Assembly (NCBI RefSeq): GCF_900129765.1
Contig: NZ_FQWU01000002.1
Span: 372,001 to 436,000 of the forward strand
Direction: 5' to 3'
Length of the DNA stretch: 64,000 nt
From: Massilia sp. CF038
Lineage (GTDB): Bacteria; Pseudomonadota; Gammaproteobacteria; Burkholderiales; Burkholderiaceae_D
Shown here: positions 16,101 through 24,228 of the stretch, one piece after another
Numbering within the stretch: the stretch's first letter is position 1
Layout of the letters: each line of letters begins with the position of its first letter
Made by a program: the position numbers and the translations under genes
The notes under the pieces: generated by a model
Told to the model about the DNA's origin: nothing
Databases searched by the model: none
The model's input: only the letters and a program-made list of their open reading frames with translations

Positions 16101-17150
16101 CTACTCCGTTGTCTCTGCGGGCAGCGCCACGGCCACCCGGAATGTATGTTGTTCGCGCGTCCAGTTCACACTGGCCTGGTGGCCGTACAGGGTGGCGAGA
16201 CGCTGGCGCACATTGGCCAGGCCGATACCGCGGCCCGGTCGCTGATCCAGGTCGGTATCGACATCGTTTTCGACCACAACATGCAGGATCGAGCCGGCCC
16301 GTTGCGCCGTGATGCGGATCGTGCCGCCCTGCGCCAGATTGCCAATGCCGTGCTTGACGGCGTTTTCCACCAGTGGCTGCAGAAGCATCGGCGGCAGCAG
16401 ACAGTCCCTGGCATCGTCAGCCACCATCTGCTGCACCTGCAAACGGGCGCCGAAGCGCACGGTTTCGATGGCCAGAAAATGCGTCACCAGGCGAATCTCC
16501 GCTTCCAGCGGCACCTTGCGGTGCGCCTCCAAGCCCAGCGTGTGGCGAAAAAATTCGGCCAGCTGCAGCGTCATTTCACGTGCGCCTTTCGGGTTTTGCG
16601 AAGTCAGCGCACTGATCGAATTGAGGCTGTTGAACAAAAAATGCGGGTCGATCTGGGTACGCAGCATGCGCAGTTCGGCTTCTTGTGCCATCAGCTTCGA
16701 TTCCAGTTCGCGCCGCTCGGCGTTGCGCGCACGCTGGAATTCGATGGTTAGATAGTGCGCGATGGCCGACAGGCCGTACAGCACCACGCCCAGTCCGAAC
16801 ACGGTTGCTTTCAATGCCGCGCTGAGGGGCACGCCCAGTTCCAGCCACAGGCTGTTCCACAAGATGCAGAAGCCAGTCCACAACAGGGCTGAAATCATGG
16901 CGCTGAAACCAAACACCACCAGGATGGCGCCGATCCGCTTATCGTCCAGCGGATAGGCACGGCACAGGTAGTATGAGGAAAAGCCCGCAGCGCAGCCGTA
17001 CACCAGCGTGACCGGCAATGCAAACAGCAGCCCGTTGAGCCAGCCCGCCCCGGTTGCGCTGATCAGCGATCCGGCAAACACCAGACCGAGCAGCAGCCAT
17101 ACCATCAGATACAGGGCTGCGCCGCGGCGACTGGAAAACAAGCCTTGCAT
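16101..17150 (-). CDS. LytS/AlgZ-type sensor histidine kinase
   Basis: A 349-residue membrane kinase with about four N-terminal helices (residues 12-135), a short coiled segment, then the His_kinase domain with the phospho-acceptor in QIDPHFLFNSLNS (H170) and a HATPase_c domain (PLVENAVKHG, GRGIGLANVRQRL). This is the standard partner of LytTR regulators. No extracellular sensor domain is visible, so the signal may be sensed within the membrane. Its start overlaps the stop of the LiaF-like gene; all four genes from 18215 down to 15371 form one probable operon. Confidence 0.92.
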   Translation of the reverse strand: MQGLFSSRRGAALYLMVWLLLGLVFAGSLISATGAGWLNGLLFALPVTLVYGCAAGFSSYYLCRAYPLDDKRIGAILVVFGFSAMISALLWTGFCILWNSLWLELGVPLSAALKATVFGLGVVLYGLSAIAHYLTIEFQRARNAERRELESKLMAQEAELRMLRTQIDPHFLFNSLNSISALTSQNPKGAREMTLQLAEFFRHTLGLEAHRKVPLEAEIRLVTHFLAIETVRFGARLQVQQMVADDARDCLLPPMLLQPLVENAVKHGIGNLAQGGTIRITAQRAGSILHVVVENDVDTDLDQRPGRGIGLANVRQRLATLYGHQASVNWTREQHTFRVAVALPAETTE

Positions 17151-17851
17151 CAGTTGCGCACTTCCACGCCGCCCATGATGGCGTACCCTTTGATGATCAG
17201 GCGTTTCAGATTGTGCGGCGGCGTGATCGTTTTCTCGTCAAAGCCCCCCATGATGGGCGTACCGTGCAAGATCACCGTCCAGTCGGGCGGCACCTTGAGC
17301 GTGATGCCGCCCATCGCCACAAAGACGTTGACCACCGCTTCGCCTTCGATCGACGAGTTGCGCAGATCGAGTTCACAGCCGCCCATGATCGCGGTGACCT
17401 CGCCGCCACGGAAACTCTGGCTGGTGACGCGCCGCTCAAAGCCACCAAGTACCGCCGTCACTTCCACCACTGAATCGCTGCCCTCGTCCACTTTCATGGC
17501 CGATTCAATGGTACGGCGCCCGGTCAGGGAGCGAAACACCATCACGGCGCCGGCGCCAATGGCCAGCAAGGGCATGATCATGCGCCAGTCAAAATTGATG
17601 TAGCCCAGCCGATTGAGCGTCAAGCCGATGCCAAGCGCCGTAAATACGCAGCCGAGCAACACACCATTCGGCGAGCGCGTATCGAGCAGTTTGACGACGC
17701 CAATCAGAATGAACACGGCGGGCCAGAACGAGACGGCGCGGTGGAAGTCGAAGATGTTCAGGTTATCGAGCAAGAACAGAATGCCGATGCCGATGATGAA
17801 CACCCCCAGGATTACCTGGCCAGGTACGCTTTTGCGGAGTTCATTTTTCAT
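17150..17851 (-). CDS. LiaF-like membrane protein
   Basis: A 233-residue protein with an N-terminal block of about four membrane helices and a C-terminal beta-rich domain with repeated MGG motifs (ITAIMGGCELDLRNS-type, VAMGGITLKVPPDW, PIMGGFDEKT). This is typical of LiaF-type and cell-wall-active antibiotic response proteins. Members modulate LiaRS-type sensing of envelope stress in Firmicutes. The start at 17851 has GAGG six bases upstream. Position next to a LytS/LytTR pair suggests the same role here, as an inference. Confidence 0.85.
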   Translation of the reverse strand: MKNELRKSVPGQVILGVFIIGIGILFLLDNLNIFDFHRAVSFWPAVFILIGVVKLLDTRSPNGVLLGCVFTALGIGLTLNRLGYINFDWRMIMPLLAIGAGAVMVFRSLTGRRTIESAMKVDEGSDSVVEVTAVLGGFERRVTSQSFRGGEVTAIMGGCELDLRNSSIEGEAVVNVFVAMGGITLKVPPDWTVILHGTPIMGGFDEKTITPPHNLKRLIIKGYAIMGGVEVRN

Positions 17852-18215
17852 TGCGGACCTCTTCGTTTGGTGCAAAACGCTTGCGTATCAATGGTTCCAG
17901 GACCATGGTGATGCCGCACACGATAATTGGGAACGGCCAGCTGTTGCGGAACGTCAGGCCAAACTCGTTTTCAAATACCGCAAACAACCACAAACCGATC
18001 AGCATGGTCCACAAGCCATCCGTGAAATGCTTGGCGGTCGGGTAACCGATCATTTTGTTGATACCGAGGATGACCATGAGCAGCGGCCAATAGTGCCACA
18101 GTTGTTGCACCTCGATGATCTCCATCTGGTCCAGCAAAAAAGTGACGCCCACAGCGATCAGGACCAGACCCCACAAGAGCTGTTTGCGCCATTCGTAGGA
18201 ATTGTCAGTGTTCAC
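17841..18215 (-). CDS. LiaF N-terminal-domain-like membrane protein
   Basis: A 124-residue protein with about four membrane helices and no soluble domain. It resembles the membrane half of LiaF (LLWGLVLIAVGVTFLLDQ, then WHYWPLLMVILGINKMI). The GTG start at 18215 is chosen for its excellent ribosome-binding site (GGAGG, five bases upstream); the longer frame to 18257 has none. It is the first gene of the operon and overlaps the next LiaF-like gene by 11 bases. Confidence 0.75.
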   Translation of the reverse strand: MNTDNSYEWRKQLLWGLVLIAVGVTFLLDQMEIIEVQQLWHYWPLLMVILGINKMIGYPTAKHFTDGLWTMLIGLWLFAVFENEFGLTFRNSWPFPIIVCGITMVLEPLIRKRFAPNEEVRNEK

Positions 18216-18332
18216 ATTGCCCTCCGTTGAAAGAATAGGGTGACAATACATGGACACAAACGCAAGGAAAACCGGATTTCGGTGAATGGCGTGCCGCTAT
18301 CGGTGAACGACGGTGTTTTCTGCCAATAACGC

Positions 18333-18364
18333 AAAAAAGCCCGCATCGGGCGTCCGATACGGGC
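18333..18364 (-). terminator. Terminator after the 58-aa protein gene
   Basis: The arms 18339-18349 (GCCCGCATCGG) and 18354-18364 pair with one mismatch, and six A residues at 18333-18338 give a U-run on the - strand. It lies 22 bases after the stop of the gene at 18386-18562. Confidence 0.75.
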
Positions 18365-18385
18365 TTTATTTGGAAAACTGTGGCG

Positions 18386-18562
18386 TCAGGCGGGTGGCAA
18401 TGCGCCAGCGACGGCAGGTTGATTGCGAACCTGGTTGCGGTATTTGGCCTTGGCCAATGCCTTTTTAATGGCTTCGCGTGCGATGTTGGTGCGCTTGATG
18501 TCCTTTTTTTCTGCCTTGCCGCGCAGCTGTGCTTCGTCTTTGTTGCCGATTCGCTTAGTCAT
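18386..18562 (-). CDS. Small basic protein (58 aa), unknown function
   Basis: A 58-codon frame with a GGAGAG ribosome-binding site and a terminator directly behind it. The protein starts MTKRIGNKDEAQLRGKAEKK and is a single Lys/Arg/Ala-rich amphipathic helix followed by a Pro/Ala tail. Such composition would suit nucleic-acid binding, but no family is recognised. The complete set of ribosome-binding site, frame and terminator makes a real gene likely. Confidence 0.6.
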   Translation of the reverse strand: MTKRIGNKDEAQLRGKAEKKDIKRTNIAREAIKKALAKAKYRNQVRNQPAVAGALPPA

Positions 18563-18598
18563 GGTGCTCTCCTGTTGTCGAACTTTTTTACAAGGAAA

Positions 18599-18757
18599 TC
18601 AGGAACGGTTGTCGGCCAGCTTCATCCCAGCGCCTGCCATGCCCCAGCCCAGCTGACGCCGGATTTCTTCTGGCGTTGGTGGCGGTTTCGGATCGCGTGA
18701 ACGGCGTTCCAGATAAGCGCGCACCACATGTTTGGGCGGGTGGGTAAAGGTAGCCAT
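18599..18757 (-). CDS. Small protein (52 aa), unknown function
   Basis: A 52-codon frame starting MATFTHPPKHVVRAYLERRS behind a strong GGAGG site five bases upstream. The middle is DPKPPPTPEEIRRQLGWGM. It is basic and soluble, with no membrane helix. It lies 36 bases upstream of the 58-aa gene on the same strand and shares its terminator, so the two probably form a mini-operon. The function cannot be read from sequence. Confidence 0.6.
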   Translation of the reverse strand: MATFTHPPKHVVRAYLERRSRDPKPPPTPEEIRRQLGWGMAGAGMKLADNRS

Positions 18758-19099
18758 GACAACCTCCGTTTTTCCAGTTACTGCCACGGTGGCGTGATTA
18801 CCACCGCGGCGAAAATTGGTGCCGATCCTTGAGGCGACCGGCTAACCTGTTGAGGAGCGGCACCGCGGTATTGTTGATTCTTTTCCGCCGGTCCCTCACT
18901 CACACAGCTTCATCATAAGGGCCGCGCTCCCGCTCAACCGTTCGTTGCCGCACACTGCGCTTCGCCCTCTTGGCACTGTCGGAATTTTTTACAATTTCGC
19001 ATACGCCCTGCAACGACGGGCGCGCTTTTATTTATTCACACTCTGAAAACAGGCTCGGCACGCTTCATGCGTCGTAGTCCTACAAGGAGGTGAGAATTT
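18758..19099. other. Intergenic region with no recognised gene
   Basis: These 342 bases lie between divergent genes. The only notable structures are a short GC hairpin, CGCCC/GGGCG at 19004-19022, followed by CGCGCTTTTATTTATT, and a near-perfect Shine-Dalgarno AAGGAGGTGA just before 19100. The hairpin could be a weak terminator or attenuator in the leader of the downstream gene. No RNA gene is recognised. Confidence 0.4.
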
Positions 19100-20458
19100 A
19101 TGGAAGCAATTTTTGGCGGGATTTTGTCACTTGCTCTGGCCCAGGCATTACAGCCGTTCACCGCCCTGCCACCCGCGCAAGACGGGCAACATATTCCATC
19201 GCTCGATATCGACAACAAGAACGTGACATTCGAAGCGCAGCGCGGCGGCCATGTCAGCGGCGCCGCCGGTCGCATCCAGTATGTTCAGGTGGCGCAGGGA
19301 GCACTGGCCATTTACGACAAGCGCAGCGGCGCGCTGCTGCGCCCACCGCTGGCCCTATCCACACTGTTTTACGCCGCTGCGCCATCCCGCGCGCTGCAAA
19401 CCTGCGCGCACTTGCATCAAGGTCCCGTCTCGATGTTGTACGACCATCTGGCAGAGCGATGGATGTTCGCCTACCACGCCAGCCAGGCGCCCTATCTTTG
19501 CTTGCTTGTTTCAGCGGGGGCGAATGCAGCCGGCCGCTATCACGCGCACGCGATCGCACTGCACGGTGCCGATGGTGATCCCGCACTGGCCATGTGGCGC
19601 GACGCAATCCTGCTCACGTTTTCCATTCGCACCGGTGGCACGCGGATTTGCAGCATGAACGCCAGCGCGATGGCGGGGGCGCAGCCGAAGCTGCGCTGCA
19701 GTGAGCTGGCCGCCAGCGGCGTGACGGCTGCCGCGATGGCGCCGAACGCAGCAATCAAGACCGGCACACCCGCCCTTCTGCTCGCGCTGGACTTTGCCGC
19801 AGCCGGCCGCGGTAGTGCGCTCTCGCTATGGCGCTACGATCATGCGAACAATCGCATCGCCGGTCTGGTGAAGATTCCGGTCGCGCCTTTTATCGCCGCT
19901 TGCACGGACATCGACGCAGGCATCTGCATGCCACAGCCGCACGCCGGCGCCCTGCTGCCCGCGCACGCCAACCGGCTGGCGCCGCGCATCATTTACGACG
20001 GCCGCTCGCTGCTGCTCAATCATTCTGTACTGCTGGCGCACGGCCAGATCGGCCTGCGCTGGTACGAGATCAGGGATGCGCTGGGAGCACCGCAGGTCTA
20101 TCAGCAAGGCACGCAGGGCACCGATGGCGACAATCGCTGGATGGGCAGCATCGGCATCGACAAGATGGGCAATATCGCACTTGGCTATGCAGTCGCCTCG
20201 GCCGCGACGGCAGCCACGATTCGTTACACTGGCCGGTTGCACAGCGATCCGCCAGGCCGCATGCAGGGCGAACAAACCGTCGTCAATGGCAGCGGCGTGC
20301 AGTCGACCCGCGTGGGATTGTCGCAACCAGCGGGAATGCTCGCTCTCGATCCCACGGACGGCTGCACTTTCTGGTACACCCAGCAATATATACAAAGTAG
20401 TAGCGCCTCCGCCTGGCAAAGCCGGGTAGTGTCGTTTAAATTCAGACAGTGCGAGTGA
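19100..20458 (+). CDS. Putative secreted protein of unknown function
   Basis: A 452-residue protein behind an almost perfect ribosome-binding site (AAGGAGGTGA), so expression is probably strong. The N-terminus (MEAIFGGILSLALAQALQPF) is a weak signal-like hydrophobic segment. The rest is Ala/Gly-rich with alternating short beta motifs (GDNRWMGSIGIDKMGNIALGY, LALDPTDGCTFWYTQQY) that suggest a beta-propeller-like repeat fold. Several cysteines fit an extracytoplasmic location. I recognise no catalytic motif. It is followed 40 bases later by a DUF1460 gene. Confidence 0.6.
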   Translation: MEAIFGGILSLALAQALQPFTALPPAQDGQHIPSLDIDNKNVTFEAQRGGHVSGAAGRIQYVQVAQGALAIYDKRSGALLRPPLALSTLFYAAAPSRALQTCAHLHQGPVSMLYDHLAERWMFAYHASQAPYLCLLVSAGANAAGRYHAHAIALHGADGDPALAMWRDAILLTFSIRTGGTRICSMNASAMAGAQPKLRCSELAASGVTAAAMAPNAAIKTGTPALLLALDFAAAGRGSALSLWRYDHANNRIAGLVKIPVAPFIAACTDIDAGICMPQPHAGALLPAHANRLAPRIIYDGRSLLLNHSVLLAHGQIGLRWYEIRDALGAPQVYQQGTQGTDGDNRWMGSIGIDKMGNIALGYAVASAATAATIRYTGRLHSDPPGRMQGEQTVVNGSGVQSTRVGLSQPAGMLALDPTDGCTFWYTQQYIQSSSASAWQSRVVSFKFRQCE

Positions 20459-20498
20459 GCTTGGTTGTGCGCGCCGCCACGAAAAGCTACCATGCTGC

Positions 20499-21386
20499 AT
20501 GCGCATCCTACCTGTCCTCGCTTTGTCCGCTCTGTTGTGCGGTTTTGCCAACCCGGCGTCCAAGCCAATTTACCGCATGTCGCCGCCAGAAGCGGGCAAC
20601 TACATCGCTGCCATGCAGCAGGCGCAGCCCGACTTGCGCAAGCGGATTGCAGCCATCGGCCGCCAGAACATCGGCCAGCCTTATGCGCTCAATCTGCTGG
20701 GCGAGTTCCCCTATGAACTGCACGACGCGCTGCCCCTGTACAGCCTTGAAAAAAGCGATTGCGTGGTGTTCGCCGAGCACACCTATGCAATGGCGCTGAG
20801 CCAGTCGTGGGAAGCGTTTTTCTGGACGCTGCAGCGCATCCGCTACAAGGATGGCGTCATCGGCGTGGCAAGCCGCAATCACTACACGGAAGTCGACTGG
20901 AACGTGAACAACCGCTGGCTGCTGACCGAGATCACAGCCGAACTGGCGGGCAAGGATGGCCCCAGTTACGCGATGACGGTGGACCGCGCAGCGTTCCTGA
21001 AAACCCGTCATCAGACCCTGAGCGCCATTCCCGTGCAAACCACCCGCGAACCGTATCTGCCAAAGGACAAGCTGAAAGCCGTGCTGCCCAAGCTGCAGGA
21101 AGGCGACATGGTCAATGTGGTATCCATCATGGACGGGAACTATCTGGTGACGCACGTGGGTCTGATTGTATTGGGTCCGGATGGCGAAAGGCGCTTCCTC
21201 AATTCTGCCGAACCGGCGGTGCGTGAAGAAAGCTTCGACGCCTTCTTTGCGCGCACGGCCGAGCGTGAAGCCCGCAACGGCAAACGTGGCCGCAAGCTGG
21301 CCGGCTTCAAGCTGCTGCGCCTGAATGACAACATTATCATCCCCCCTGCCGCGCCGCAGCCGCGCCCAGGCCCGGTCAAGGGCTGA
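20499..21386 (+). CDS. DUF1460 protein (NlpC/P60-like amidase fold)
   Basis: A 295-residue protein with a signal-like N-terminus (ILPVLALSALLCGFANPA) and the DUF1460 domain, related to N-acetylmuramoyl-L-alanine amidase-like cysteine hydrolases. The probable nucleophile is C88 in EKSDCVVFAEHTYA, and the probable His lies in YLVTHVGLIVL (around residue 222). Conserved DUF1460 stretches such as RYKDGVIGVASRNHYTE and DWNVNNRWLL are present. A periplasmic role in peptidoglycan or muropeptide processing is inferred. Its 3' end overlaps the convergent GH19 gene by 11 bases. Confidence 0.8.
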   Translation: MRILPVLALSALLCGFANPASKPIYRMSPPEAGNYIAAMQQAQPDLRKRIAAIGRQNIGQPYALNLLGEFPYELHDALPLYSLEKSDCVVFAEHTYAMALSQSWEAFFWTLQRIRYKDGVIGVASRNHYTEVDWNVNNRWLLTEITAELAGKDGPSYAMTVDRAAFLKTRHQTLSAIPVQTTREPYLPKDKLKAVLPKLQEGDMVNVVSIMDGNYLVTHVGLIVLGPDGERRFLNSAEPAVREESFDAFFARTAEREARNGKRGRKLAGFKLLRLNDNIIIPPAAPQPRPGPVKG

Positions 21387-22041
21387 ATCCGGGCTCCAGC
21401 GCGGGCCAGACCAGGCGCGTTTTGCCGGTCCAGGCGATCCGCTCGGCCAGCCCGATGCTGCCACCATTGATTAACCGGGTCACCAGCGCCACGTCGTCCA
21501 GATCAGCGGCCTCGTTGCAGCCGCGCGCCTGCCATTCGGCTGCCGCCACCTGAAGACACCACGCGGCCGATACCACGGCATCGGGCTCGCGCGTCAGGTC
21601 CGGTGCCGCGCGCGAGGCCTGGCGTAAGAGTGTGGTCGCATGCGCATAGCCGTCCTTTCCAGTCAGCTGCAGCAATCCGCGACCACGGAAAACATAACCA
21701 TCATTCGGACCCACATTGCCCAGGCGCCCACCGTAGACCGCATTGGCCAGCTTTTGTGGCCGATAGGCGTAGCGCGCCGCGTTGAGCGGACCGCGCGGGC
21801 GAAAGCGCGCGGGCCAGATCTCGCGCAGACGGCGCGCGCTGTAATTGAGGTTTTCAAACTGCAGCGTCAAGGCGCCCGTTTCGTGCAGAATCTGGGCAAA
21901 AAAATGCGCCACCCGCAAGGGCGACTGGGCAATTGCATACTGCGCCAGCACTGGCTGCCCGATCGCGAACGCAGCGCGGTAGGCAGCGCCGCAGTCGGGC
22001 GCGAGCCGGTTTATCTGTTCGAGCGAAACGATCACAGCCAT
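21376..22041 (-). CDS. GH19 family lysozyme/chitinase-like enzyme
   Basis: A 221-residue single-domain enzyme of glycoside hydrolase family 19, of the type found in phage endolysins. The signatures are HFFAQILHETGALTLQFEN, with probable catalytic E54 and second acid E63, then LNYSARRLREIWPARF, and YVFRGRGLLQLTGKDGY. There is no signal peptide, which fits either a cytoplasmic pool released by a holin or a non-classical route. ATG at 22041 has AAGGA eight bases upstream. No other phage genes lie nearby, so it is probably a domesticated lysozyme. Confidence 0.85.
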   Translation of the reverse strand: MAVIVSLEQINRLAPDCGAAYRAAFAIGQPVLAQYAIAQSPLRVAHFFAQILHETGALTLQFENLNYSARRLREIWPARFRPRGPLNAARYAYRPQKLANAVYGGRLGNVGPNDGYVFRGRGLLQLTGKDGYAHATTLLRQASRAAPDLTREPDAVVSAAWCLQVAAAEWQARGCNEAADLDDVALVTRLINGGSIGLAERIAWTGKTRLVWPALEPGFSP

Positions 22042-22148
22042 CTTCAATTCCTTCGGGACGCAACTCCATCGTAGTAATTCCTGCCCGCACGACCTTTACC
22101 GACATCAAATAAGGTCAGGTCAATTCGCCATTTCCGCGCCAAGGCTGC

Positions 22149-22196
22149 GGTTGATGATTGTCAAATCAACCATTCTGACCGACGTTGATAATCAAC
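22149..22196. promoter_or_regulatory. Cluster of GTTGAT/ATCAAC half-sites (putative operator)
   Basis: Two palindromes lie in 48 bases: GGTTGAT-N9-ATCAACC (22149-22171) and GTTGAT-A-ATCAAC (22184-22196). Four copies of one six-base half-site sit 47 bases before the first polysaccharide gene. This is the expected layout of a transcription-factor operator; the factor is unknown. Confidence 0.5.
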
Positions 22197-22242
22197 TTAC
22201 AAAACGCCAAGTCATCCACGTCTACCGAGCAGTTCATCCGCC

Positions 22243-24201
22243 ATGCCGACGCCCTCCCTTCCCTCGCTTGCCACTTGCTGCACTCGTATGGTGTCGATGA
22301 ACCGCACCGCCAAGATCCTGCTGATGGTTGGTGTCGATGTGCTGGCACTGCCGCTGTGTTTTCTGGTTGCCATGACGCTGCGTCTGGGCGATACCGGTTC
22401 CGCCACCCGCTTCGGGATGGCGGCCTACCTGGAAGTCACCCTGGTCACGGTGGCCGCGTTTTCCGTGTCCGATGTGTACCGCGCCGTGATTCGCTTTATC
22501 GACCAGCGCCTGCTCACCGCAACTGGCCTGGCGCTTGGGGGCGCTGTGCTGTGCGTGTATTTTGGCCTGCTCCTGACCAAAGACGAACAGCTGCCGCGCG
22601 GCGCGCTGGCCATTTACTGGTTCATCGCTTTCTCGTACGTGGTGACCTCGCGCATTTCGGTCAGAAATTTCTTACGCAACCATATCAGCGCCCGCCCTGC
22701 CAACGAGCACACGGTGGCCATTTACGGTGCGGGCGAAGCCGGGGCCCAGCTGGCATTGGCCATGCGCAGCAGCAATGAATACCGCCCCGTGTGCTTCTTC
22801 GACGAAAAGCATGTGCTCAATGAGCGCACCATCGACGGCCTGCGGGTATTCCATACCGACCGCCTGAGCGAGATGGTCAGCTCCTTGTGCATCCGCTCGA
22901 TCATCATCGCCATTCCTTCCGTGTCGCCCGAGCGCCTGCGCGACATCATGCAGCGGCTTGCCGCGGCCGGCGTGACCACCAAGATTCTCAGCCGCCTGCT
23001 CGACCTGGCCGATGAACGCGCCCCGATTGAATCGATTCGCGAACTCAAGTTCGAGGATCTATTGGGGCGTGCGCCCGTGCCGCCCCGGATCGACCTGTTT
23101 GCCCGCTGCGTCCACCAAAAGACCGTGCTGGTCACCGGCGCCGGGGGCTCCATCGGCAGCGAACTGTGTCGCCAGATCGTCACGCTTGCGCCGGCCCAGC
23201 TGCATTTGCTGGATCACTCCGAGTTTGCGCTGTATACCATCCGCCAGGAATTGCAGACCCGCTTTCCCGATCTGCCCATCATTGCCCACCTGGGCTCCGT
23301 GTGCAGCAGCGCCCTGGTGGAACGCATCCTGCAAGACGAGCAGGTCGACACGATCTATCACGCGGCTGCATACAAGCATGTGCCGCTGGTTGAAACCAAT
23401 ATCGTCGAAGGCTTGCGCAACAACGTCCTGGGCTCGCAAGTCATCGCCGCCGCTGCCGGCAAATTCAAGGTCGAGACCTGCGTACTCATTTCCAGCGACA
23501 AGGCGGTGCGTCCCTCGAACATCATGGGCGCCAGCAAGCGCATTGCCGAGCTGATTTTCCAGGCCGCCGCGTCGCGCTATTCGGCCGACACCACCTTCTG
23601 CATGGTCCGCTTTGGCAATGTGCTTGGATCGTCCGGATCGGTCATTCCCCTGTTCCAGCGCCAGATCGCACATGGCGGACCGCTGACCATTACCCACCCG
23701 GACGTGGCGCGCTACTTCATGCTCATCTCCGAAGCGGCGCAACTGGTGATTCAGGCAGGCGCCATGGCCAAGGGTGGCGATGTGTTCGTGCTCGACATGG
23801 GCGCGCCGATCAAGATCGTCGATCTGGCACGCAGCATGATTGTGCTGTCCGGGCTGACCGAACGCTCGCCACTGAACCCCGGCGGCGACATCGACATCAA
23901 GTTCGTGGGCCTGTTCCCCGGTGAAAAGCTCAACGAAGAGCTGCTCACCGAGGGCCTGGTCTATCCAAGCGAGCATCCGCGCATCATGCGCATGAAGGAA
24001 AGCGCGCTGCATTCAGGCGTGCTGGAAACGTACATCACCTTCCTGATGATGGCATGCGACACCAACGACCGCGGCATGATCGATTCGATGGTCAAGGCCA
24101 TCGTGGCCGAGTACACGCCGCAAACGCACATGGCGTCGGCGCCGAGCGTCCTGGCTGGTGGCAAACAGACACTCACCAAAATCATCCCGTTTCGGATCTA
24201 G
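22243..24201 (+). CDS. WbpM/FlaA1-like nucleotide-sugar 4,6-dehydratase
   Basis: A 652-residue membrane-anchored enzyme of the WbpM/PglF/CapD group. It converts UDP-GlcNAc to the 4-keto-6-deoxy sugar for surface glycans. Four N-terminal helices (about 24-145) are followed by a first Rossmann motif (IYGAGEAGAQ, 160-169) and the catalytic SDR domain with TGAGGSIGSE (298-307). The catalytic stretch SSDKAVRPSNIMGASKR (417-433) has Met (428) where other SDR enzymes have Tyr, as is normal for large WbpM-type dehydratases. It heads the + strand polysaccharide operon. The exact start among ATG 22243, 22288 and 22297 is uncertain. Confidence 0.92.
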   Translation: MPTPSLPSLATCCTRMVSMNRTAKILLMVGVDVLALPLCFLVAMTLRLGDTGSATRFGMAAYLEVTLVTVAAFSVSDVYRAVIRFIDQRLLTATGLALGGAVLCVYFGLLLTKDEQLPRGALAIYWFIAFSYVVTSRISVRNFLRNHISARPANEHTVAIYGAGEAGAQLALAMRSSNEYRPVCFFDEKHVLNERTIDGLRVFHTDRLSEMVSSLCIRSIIIAIPSVSPERLRDIMQRLAAAGVTTKILSRLLDLADERAPIESIRELKFEDLLGRAPVPPRIDLFARCVHQKTVLVTGAGGSIGSELCRQIVTLAPAQLHLLDHSEFALYTIRQELQTRFPDLPIIAHLGSVCSSALVERILQDEQVDTIYHAAAYKHVPLVETNIVEGLRNNVLGSQVIAAAAGKFKVETCVLISSDKAVRPSNIMGASKRIAELIFQAAASRYSADTTFCMVRFGNVLGSSGSVIPLFQRQIAHGGPLTITHPDVARYFMLISEAAQLVIQAGAMAKGGDVFVLDMGAPIKIVDLARSMIVLSGLTERSPLNPGGDIDIKFVGLFPGEKLNEELLTEGLVYPSEHPRIMRMKESALHSGVLETYITFLMMACDTNDRGMIDSMVKAIVAEYTPQTHMASAPSVLAGGKQTLTKIIPFRI

Positions 24202-24228
24202 ATTCACATTGACCTAGTGGAGAGAGCA

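Noticed and set aside
21376-22041. A prophage remnant around the GH19 endolysin-like gene.
   Set aside because: No holin, tail, terminase or integrase gene is nearby and no attachment-site repeat was seen; a single domesticated lysozyme is simpler.
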